Made by a program: the position numbers and the translations under genes
Shown: piece after piece, positions 5,418 to 11,239 of the stretch
Position numbering within the stretch: position 1 is the first letter of the stretch
Layout: every line of letters starts with the position of its first letter
Source: CAYHYG01 sp964360835
GTDB lineage: Bacteria; Patescibacteriota; Patescibacteriia; UBA1558; 2-01-FULL-52-15
NCBI GenBank assembly: GCA_964360835.1
Contig: CAYHYG010000032.1
Coordinates: 1-11,239 of the forward strand
DNA length: 11,239 nucleotides
Direction: 5' to 3'
Notes under the pieces: generated by a model
The model's database searches: none
What the model was told of the DNA's origin: nothing
The model's input: the letters and a program-made list of their open reading frames with translations, nothing else

Positions 5418-8400
5418 TTAGCCTTTGAATCCTGTGCCGGCAGGGATAAGTCGGCCGATAATGACGTTTTCTTTCAAACCGCGTAGAGCATCAATTTTAC
5501 CGGTGACCGCAGCGTCGACTAGGACGCGTGTGGTTTCTTGGAAAGAGGCGGCCGAGAGGAAAGAATCAGAGGCCAGAGAAGCTTTGGTAATACCAAGTAG
5601 TAGGTATTCACCTTGGGCCTTCTTACCTTTGATATTGTTATTGGCTTCGACAAATTGGGTATGGGTCACGATTTCACCTGGGAGCAATTCTGTTTCACCA
5701 GCGTCCTTGATATAAACACGGGAGAACATCTGACGAGCGATCAACTCGATGTGCTTGTCATTTAATTTTTGACCCTGAGTGGAGTAGATGTATTGGATTT
5801 CTTTGATCAGATATTTCTGTACGGCCAGCATGCCTTGTAGGCGGTAGAGTTCATGCAGATCAATACTACCTTCCGTCAGAGATTGTCCGGCTGTGACCAG
5901 ATCTCCTTGTTTGACCCAGAGCACGAAGCCAGCTGGGATGATGACATCTACCATCTCATCTTTACGGCCTGCGACTTGGAGTTCCTTCTTGGATAATTTG
6001 ACAATGCCATTCATAGGACTGACAAGTTCTTCGTGTTCACGGACCATCAGCACCTGATCTTTTTTGACTTCTTGACCATCTTCAACTTTCACATTGTCAT
6101 CAATATGTAGATCGTAAGTGGCAGCGGTGCCTTCTGAAGGTTTGATCTTGACCAGACGATTTTTGTTGATACCGAGGTTTTCGTTTTCAATTAATATTTG
6201 ACCGGCTAGAGGAGAGATGATGGCCTTTTTCTTTGGTGTGCGTGATTCAAATAATTCTTCCACGCGAGGTAAACCTTGAGTAATATCTTCGCCAGCTACT
6301 CCTCCTGTGTGGAAAGTTCTCATAGTCAGCTGAGTACCAGGTTCACCGATACTCTGCGCGGCAATAATACCGACAGCTGTACCCATCGGAGCAACTATGT
6401 TACGTCCCAATTCGTAACCATAGCAACTCTGACAGACGCCACGGACCGATTTACAGGTTAAGGTTGAGCGGATCAAGGCTTGTACTGGGTCAGCGGCGGC
6501 AATTTTTTTCTCAATATCAGGAGTGATGAGGTCGTCTTTTTTGGCCACTACCTTACCTTTGGCATCTTTGATATCAGCAGCTAAGAAGCGACCCAAGAGA
6601 CGATGAGCCAGGGTTTCATTCATTTCCTCGGTCTCCACCTTGGTTAAGAGGAATCCTTCTGTATCGTTGCAGTCCGGCTCACTGATAACCACATCCTGAG
6701 AAACATCGACGAGACGACGAGTCAGATAACCAGCATTGGCAGTACGCAAAGCAGTGTCTGACAGACCTTTACGAGTACCGTGAGTTGAAATGAAGTATTC
6801 CAGGACATCGAGACCTTCTTGAAAGTTAGCTTTGACCGGCAACTCGATAATGTCACCGGCTGGGTTATTGACCAAACCTTTCATACCCATGATTTGAATC
6901 ATCTGAGCCCAAGTACCGCGAGCACCGGATTCGATGATGCCATGAACGGAGCTGGTTGGTTTGAAAATTTGTTTGGACATTTCAAAGATTCGGTTTTTGA
7001 TAATGTTCCAGGTTTCGATTACTTTGATGTAACGTTCTTTGTCAGTTAGGAGACCATCGTTATATTGCTGTTGGATTTGTTCAACCAAAGCCTCACCTTC
7101 TTTGATAATGACATTTTTTTCCGTTAGCTGTGGAATATCACCCATACCCCAGGACATACCAGAGGAGGTGATATATTTGAAAGCCGTAGCTTTGATATTA
7201 TCGAGCAACTCAACAACTTCCGGGTGAGGCAGGGAAGTCATGGCTTCCGAGACAATTTTTTTCAGTAGTTTCTGATTCATGCTCTCGTTGATGAAGCTCC
7301 ATTTGGCGGGTAGCATCTGATTAAAGATCAGACGACCGACAGTTGTGGTTAATCGTGTACCATCGATACGGATCAGAATCGGTTGCTGTAGACCAATTTT
7401 ATCAAGCTTATAAGCCATCTCGGCTTCATCGCTATCGGCAAAGAATTTTTTGGCCTCACTACCTTCTGGTAGATACGTCAGATAGAACGAGCCCCAGACG
7501 ATATCTTGACTTGGTGTGGTGATCGGTTCGCCGGTAGCTGGTTTCAATAAGTTTTTAGTAGCAGACATCAGTTCGGCCGCTTCACTTTTGGCTTGTTCAG
7601 TCAAAGGCAGATGGACAGCCATCTGGTCACCGTCAAAGTCAGCGTTGAAAGCGCTACAAACTAATGGGTGAATTTGGATAGCTTTACCTTCGATCAAGAC
7701 CGGTTGAAAAGCCTGGATACCGAGACGATGCAGAGTAGGAGCGCGGTTAAGTAAAACGTGTGAGTTTTTGGTAATTGATTCTAGGATATCCCAGACTTCC
7801 TCGTGTCCTTCATCGATATAACGGTTGGCACTGCGGACGTTATGGACGAGTTCTTTGGCAATCAACTGTGCGATGACAAATGGACGATAAATCTCCAGAG
7901 CCATTTTTTTCGGCAGACCACACTGACCCAGCTTTAAGTTCGGGCCGACGACGATGACGGAACGACCTGAGTAGTCGACACGTTTACCTAAGAGGTTTTG
8001 ACGGAAACGACCCTGCTTACCTTTGAGCATATCGGCAATACTTTTGAGCATTCTCTTTTGTCCAGTCGAGGCAGTAACGGTCTTACCATGGCGGGCATTG
8101 TTATCGATCAGAGCGTCGACAGCTTCTTGTAACATACGCTTCTCATTGCGTTGGATGACTTCAGGCGCGTTTAGCTCTTGGAGACGTTTCAGACGATTGT
8201 TACGGTTGATGACGCGACGATAGAGGTCATTCAAGTCCGAAGTAGCAAAGCGACCGCCGTCGAGCTGTACCATTGGCCGTAAGTCTGGCGGGATAACTGG
8301 GATAGCACTCAAGATCATCCACTCCGGCCGAAGGTCATTGGCAATCAGACTCTTGATTAGACGGGAGCGGCGGACCACCTTTTTCTTCTGCGCTGGCGGA

Positions 8401-9287
8401 CAAGTCTCGGATTGAGCTTCTAGTTCTTTGACCAGGTGTTTGAGATTTATCTGGGTCAAGAGGAATTGAATTGCTTCAGCACCGATACTAGCTTCAAAAA
8501 CGTGACCGTATTTTAATGACAGATCCTGATACTTACTTTCAGAAATGATCTCCATTACTTTAATTTCACGTAATTCCTTGCGCGCTGTATCGGCAGCTTC
8601 ATCCAGAGCGCTCATTTTTTCCGCTATGCCAGCTTCAACTTTGGTGATTTGTTCTTGGATCATCTCTTCCACGATCTTGGCGTCTTTGCCTTCGGTCAAC
8701 ATTTGATTCTTCTTTTTGTTGACTTCAGTCAGACGTTGATCGCGTTCATTTTCAATTTGCTTGCGTTTGATCTTTAATTCATTTTTGATCTGTTCGACAG
8801 TTTCCAGTCGGGCCGCTTCGTCAACTTTGGTAATAATGAAATTGGCGAAGTAAACTACTTTCTCCAGATCTTGGACAGACAGATCGAGTACGAGACCGAT
8901 CTTGGACGGTACGCCGCGTAGAAACCAAATGTGAGAAACCGGAGTAGCTAGATTGATATGACCCATACGTTCACGACGTACGGCACTGCGAGTAACTTCG
9001 ACTCCGCATTTGTCGCAGACAATACCTTTGTAACGGATGCGTTTATATTTACCACAATAACATTCCCAGTCTTTGGAAGGACCGAAAATTTTCTCACAGA
9101 AGAGACCATCGAGTTCCGGTTTCTGCGTACGATAGTTGATTGTTTCCGGTGTCAGGACCTCGCCTGATGACCAGCGGTGAATGTCAGCTGGGGAGGCTAG
9201 GCGTAAACGGATGGCATCGAATTCAATCGTGTGCTGATTGGGCTCGGGAGTGAAGATAGTGGTTCTGGTTGTAGAGGGTGTAGGCAT
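5418..9287 (-). CDS. rpoC: RNA polymerase subunit β'
   Basis: This is the largest catalytic subunit of RNA polymerase, complete at 1289 residues. The N-terminal zinc site has Cys76, Cys78, Cys91 and Cys94. A predicted coiled-coil insertion rich in Glu/Lys lies at about 155-245. The catalytic Mg-binding motif NADFDGD is at 548-554. The bridge helix region (TRKGLSDTALRTANAGYLTR) is near 838-857. The second zinc site is Cys873, Cys945, Cys952 and Cys955, with the usual 7- and 3-residue spacing. The trigger loop region (GIIAAQSIGEPGTQL) starts near 973. The sequence passes from RTFHTGG straight on, so the SI3 insertion of proteobacteria is absent. The ATG at 9287-9285 lies 25 bases after the rpoB stop, with no Shine-Dalgarno sequence. 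It is the downstream gene of the rpoB-rpoC operon and ends at the terminator at 5365-5395. Confidence 0.99.
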   Translation of the reverse strand: MPTPSTTRTTIFTPEPNQHTIEFDAIRLRLASPADIHRWSSGEVLTPETINYRTQKPELDGLFCEKIFGPSKDWECYCGKYKRIRYKGIVCDKCGVEVTRSAVRRERMGHINLATPVSHIWFLRGVPSKIGLVLDLSVQDLEKVVYFANFIITKVDEAARLETVEQIKNELKIKRKQIENERDQRLTEVNKKKNQMLTEGKDAKIVEEMIQEQITKVEAGIAEKMSALDEAADTARKELREIKVMEIISESKYQDLSLKYGHVFEASIGAEAIQFLLTQINLKHLVKELEAQSETCPPAQKKKVVRRSRLIKSLIANDLRPEWMILSAIPVIPPDLRPMVQLDGGRFATSDLNDLYRRVINRNNRLKRLQELNAPEVIQRNEKRMLQEAVDALIDNNARHGKTVTASTGQKRMLKSIADMLKGKQGRFRQNLLGKRVDYSGRSVIVVGPNLKLGQCGLPKKMALEIYRPFVIAQLIAKELVHNVRSANRYIDEGHEEVWDILESITKNSHVLLNRAPTLHRLGIQAFQPVLIEGKAIQIHPLVCSAFNADFDGDQMAVHLPLTEQAKSEAAELMSATKNLLKPATGEPITTPSQDIVWGSFYLTYLPEGSEAKKFFADSDEAEMAYKLDKIGLQQPILIRIDGTRLTTTVGRLIFNQMLPAKWSFINESMNQKLLKKIVSEAMTSLPHPEVVELLDNIKATAFKYITSSGMSWGMGDIPQLTEKNVIIKEGEALVEQIQQQYNDGLLTDKERYIKVIETWNIIKNRIFEMSKQIFKPTSSVHGIIESGARGTWAQMIQIMGMKGLVNNPAGDIIELPVKANFQEGLDVLEYFISTHGTRKGLSDTALRTANAGYLTRRLVDVSQDVVISEPDCNDTEGFLLTKVETEEMNETLAHRLLGRFLAADIKDAKGKVVAKKDDLITPDIEKKIAAADPVQALIRSTLTCKSVRGVCQSCYGYELGRNIVAPMGTAVGIIAAQSIGEPGTQLTMRTFHTGGVAGEDITQGLPRVEELFESRTPKKKAIISPLAGQILIENENLGINKNRLVKIKPSEGTAATYDLHIDDNVKVEDGQEVKKDQVLMVREHEELVSPMNGIVKLSKKELQVAGRKDEMVDVIIPAGFVLWVKQGDLVTAGQSLTEGSIDLHELYRLQGMLAVQKYLIKEIQYIYSTQGQKLNDKHIELIARQMFSRVYIKDAGETELLPGEIVTHTQFVEANNNIKGKKAQGEYLLLGITKASLASDSFLSAASFQETTRVLVDAAVTGKIDALRGLKENVIIGRLIPAGTGFKG

Positions 9288-9312
9288 AGAAATGATGAGA
9301 GTGAATTAATTC

Positions 9313-11034
9313 TTATCCTTTTTCGGCTGCTTTACGTGCGGCTTTTTTTTCAAGCTCCTCCACGTTTTTGCCATCCTTCAAGAGTTCGACCTCAAGGGCT
9401 AAGCCCTTCAGCTCTTTGATCAATACATTGAATGATTCTGGGATATTTAATTTATCAATTGCTTCACCTTTAATGATAGACTCATAAGCTTTGGAACGAC
9501 CCTGAATATCATCGGATTTAATCGTCAAGATTTCCTGCAAGGTATGAGCGGCACCATAAGCTTCGAGCGCCCAGACTTCCATTTCTCCGAATCTCTGTCC
9601 GCCGAATTGGGCTTTACCGCCCAGTGGCTGCTGAGTAACCAGCGAGTATGGTCCGATGGAACGTTGGTGAATCTTGTCTTCAACTAAGTGATTAAGCTTC
9701 AACATATAGGAATAACCGACGACCGTTTTGTTTTCAAACGGTAAGCCAGTTCGACCATCTACTAGTTGTAGTTTACCGTCCTCAGGGAAACCGGCCTTGC
9801 GTAACTCTTCTCTTATTTTATCCGCCGACACACCATTGAGAGTAGGAGAGGCGACTTTGTAACCCAGAGCATGAGCGGCTAGGCCTAAGTGGGTTTCCAG
9901 TAGCTGCCCAAGGTTCATACGGGAAATGACGCCCAGAGGATTCAGAATAATGTCGATTGGTGTACCATCAGGTAGGAAGGGCATATCAGATTCAGGTACG
10001 ATACGGGAAATGACGCCTTTGTTACCGTGACGACCAGCCATCTTGTCACCAACTTGGATCTTGCGGATTTGAGCAACCGTGACTTGGATAGTCTTGATAA
10101 CTCCGGCTGGCAACTTGTCGCCGTTATCGCGAGAGAAAATTTTGATATCGATAACTTTGCCGTGTTCACCATGCTCGAGATAAAGTGAGGAGTCACGGAC
10201 GTCTTTGGCTTTTTCTCCGAAGATAGCGCGCAGCAATTTTTCTTCAGCTGATAGCTCACTCTCACCTTTGGGAGTAATCTTTCCGACTAAGATATCGCCG
10301 GCGGTCAACTTGGCGCCGATACGGACAATACCTTCTTCATCAAGGTCTTTTAATTTTTCTTCAGAAATATTAGGAATGTCTCTGGTTACGATTTCCGGTC
10401 CCAGCTTGGTATCACGGACATCGACAGAGTAATCTTCAATATGGATGGAAGTATAACGATCTTCTTTGATGACACGTTCAGAAATCAGGATAGCGTCTTC
10501 GTAGTTACCACCTTCCCAGGACATATAAGACACCAGAACATTTTGACCGAGCGCTAATTCTCCCTGATCTGTAGCGGCGCCATCGGCTAGGACCTGTCCG
10601 GCTTTGATCATCTCGCCCTTATTCACAATCGGCTTCTGGTTCATACTGGTGAAACCGTTGGAGCGCATAAATTTACCGAGAGGATAGCTGACTGAACCGG
10701 ATTCACCTTTGACCTGGATCATGTCTCCCTGGACAGCGGTGACTTCGCCAGCTTCTTTGCTGACGACCACTTGACCAGAATCTTTGGCTGCGCGGAACTC
10801 GACACCGGTGCCAACGACAGGCGCCTGTGGTTTGATAACTGAGACAGCCTGACGTTGCATGTTGGTACCCATCAGAGCACGGACGGCGTCATCATGTTCG
10901 AGGAAAGGAATTAATGAAGTACCGATAGAAATAATTTGATTGGGTGCCACATCCATGAAGTCAATCTTTTCCACGCGATCAAATTTTGGTTGACCATTAT
11001 CAGGAGCTACAGGAACCTCCGGTACTGACCAAGC
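9313..11034 (-). CDS. rpoB: RNA polymerase subunit β, C-terminal half (5' part missing)
   Basis: The frame encodes the C-terminal ~570 residues of β, the second catalytic subunit of RNA polymerase. It can be followed from VEKIDFMDVAPNQIISIG and SLIPFLEHDDAVRALMG through NMQRQAV, GNYEDAILISERV, the conserved KMAGRHGNKGVISR (about 10009-10050), NLGQLLETHLG, and the C-terminal GGKAQFGGQRFGEMEVWALE and DDIQGRSKAYESI. The ~600 N-terminal residues of a normal β, including the rifampicin-pocket region, are absent. A GTG at 10974-10972 starts the longest conventional frame, but it is inside conserved β sequence and is not a real start. The frame continues to 11034 and is stopped by TAG at 11035-11037. 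Similarity to β is convincing to about 10980 and uncertain for the last ~18 codons. The gene is therefore broken here, by assembly error or by rearrangement. It is followed by rpoC after 25 bases. Confidence 0.95.
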   Translation of the reverse strand, partial: AWSVPEVPVAPDNGQPKFDRVEKIDFMDVAPNQIISIGTSLIPFLEHDDAVRALMGTNMQRQAVSVIKPQAPVVGTGVEFRAAKDSGQVVVSKEAGEVTAVQGDMIQVKGESGSVSYPLGKFMRSNGFTSMNQKPIVNKGEMIKAGQVLADGAATDQGELALGQNVLVSYMSWEGGNYEDAILISERVIKEDRYTSIHIEDYSVDVRDTKLGPEIVTRDIPNISEEKLKDLDEEGIVRIGAKLTAGDILVGKITPKGESELSAEEKLLRAIFGEKAKDVRDSSLYLEHGEHGKVIDIKIFSRDNGDKLPAGVIKTIQVTVAQIRKIQVGDKMAGRHGNKGVISRIVPESDMPFLPDGTPIDIILNPLGVISRMNLGQLLETHLGLAAHALGYKVASPTLNGVSADKIREELRKAGFPEDGKLQLVDGRTGLPFENKTVVGYSYMLKLNHLVEDKIHQRSIGPYSLVTQQPLGGKAQFGGQRFGEMEVWALEAYGAAHTLQEILTIKSDDIQGRSKAYESIIKGEAIDKLNIPESFNVLIKELKGLALEVELLKDGKNVEELEKKAARKAAEKG

Positions 11035-11239
11035 CTACTAAATGGAAAAACGAGCGGGAAGAGAGCAAATGGAAGCAAAAAGTGGAGCATGCCACGCAAC
11101 TGCATCAACTGATGCGGCCACAACTAGAAGAGTTTTTCATGGTTTCGGCCAAGACCAAGCTGAAAAGCAAGGCCAAAGCCGTACAGCAATCTTCCATGCA
11201 GCGCGATCCCGAAGGATGCATCACGCTGGTCTTCAAACA
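11035..11239. other. Non-rpoB segment at the right edge, possible chimera with partial plus-strand ORF
   Basis: Upstream of the rpoB fragment one expects more β sequence on the minus strand. All three minus frames here instead contain stops or give unrelated peptides. On the plus strand one frame (codon starts at positions divisible by 3) is open from 10959 to the window edge. Its part after about 11022 reads like a natural soluble, Lys/Glu/Gln-rich protein: LTKPTKWKNEREESKWKQKV, then HQLMRPQLEEFF, VSAKTKLKSKAKAV and GCITLVFK. I do not recognise it, and no start codon can be assigned. It could be an internal piece of a gene from another locus or organism joined to rpoB by misassembly, or a chance open frame. 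Confidence 0.45.

Noticed and set aside
5418..9287. Alternative genetic code (UGA read as glycine, as in Gracilibacteria)
   Set aside because: rpoC, ftsK and the other genes are full length under the standard code and end in TAA or TAG, so no recoding is needed.
9303..9312. GAATTAATTC palindrome between rpoB and rpoC
   Set aside because: Short and AT-rich; expected by chance and without a T run or a spacing that suggests an operator.
10972..10974. GTG as a true start of a short β protein
   Set aside because: It lies within conserved β sequence; both the residues before it and the family length show that the real gene begins far upstream.

Overview
The window is a stretch of bacterial housekeeping chromosome. 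It carries the 5' part of recA, a RodZ-like gene, a complete ftsK/spoIIIE, two small accessory genes, a complete rpoC and the 3' half of rpoB. My best guess for the source is a Candidate Phyla Radiation (Patescibacteria, Parcubacteria-like) genome or metagenome contig. The reasons are a compact β' (1289 residues) without the proteobacterial SI3 insertion, a RodZ-like protein with an Ig-like tail placed directly between ftsK and recA, few Shine-Dalgarno sequences, and a GC-rich nested palindrome between genes. This placement is inference, since no taxonomic marker can be searched here. The standard genetic code fits: the stops seen are TAA and TAG, and no gene needs UGA to be read as an amino acid.

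Layout. Positions 1-3771 form a minus-strand unit transcribed ftsK -> RodZ-like -> recA, with recA leaving the window at position 1. It is driven by an extended -10 promoter so close to the ftsK ATG that the message is probably leaderless. A 32-bp perfect palindrome and a second hairpin lie between ftsK and the RodZ-like gene. Positions 3842-4550 hold a minus-strand gene of unknown function with its own promoter and terminator. Divergent from it, at 4699-5340, is a seven-helix membrane protein of the DUF6629 type. A bidirectional terminator (5365-5395) separates this from the convergent rpoB-rpoC operon (9313-11034 and 5418-9287, both minus).

The genes belong to core processes: chromosome translocation at the septum (FtsK), envelope or cell-shape functions (RodZ-like), recombination and repair (RecA), and transcription (β and β'). 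The ftsK-rodZ-recA order is a shortened form of the spoIIIE-...-ymfM(rodZ)-pgsA-cinA-recA neighbourhood known from Bacillus.

The most suspicious place is the right end. The rpoB frame is recognisable to about 10980 and meets a TAG at 11035-11037. The last ~205 bases encode no β sequence in any minus-strand frame but do show an open plus-strand frame. This looks like an assembly chimera or, less likely, a real disruption. I see no tRNA, rRNA, CRISPR array, transposase or prophage gene. No clearly new multi-gene system is visible; the less ordinary items are the nested palindrome, the orphan gene at 3891-4550 and the rpoB break.
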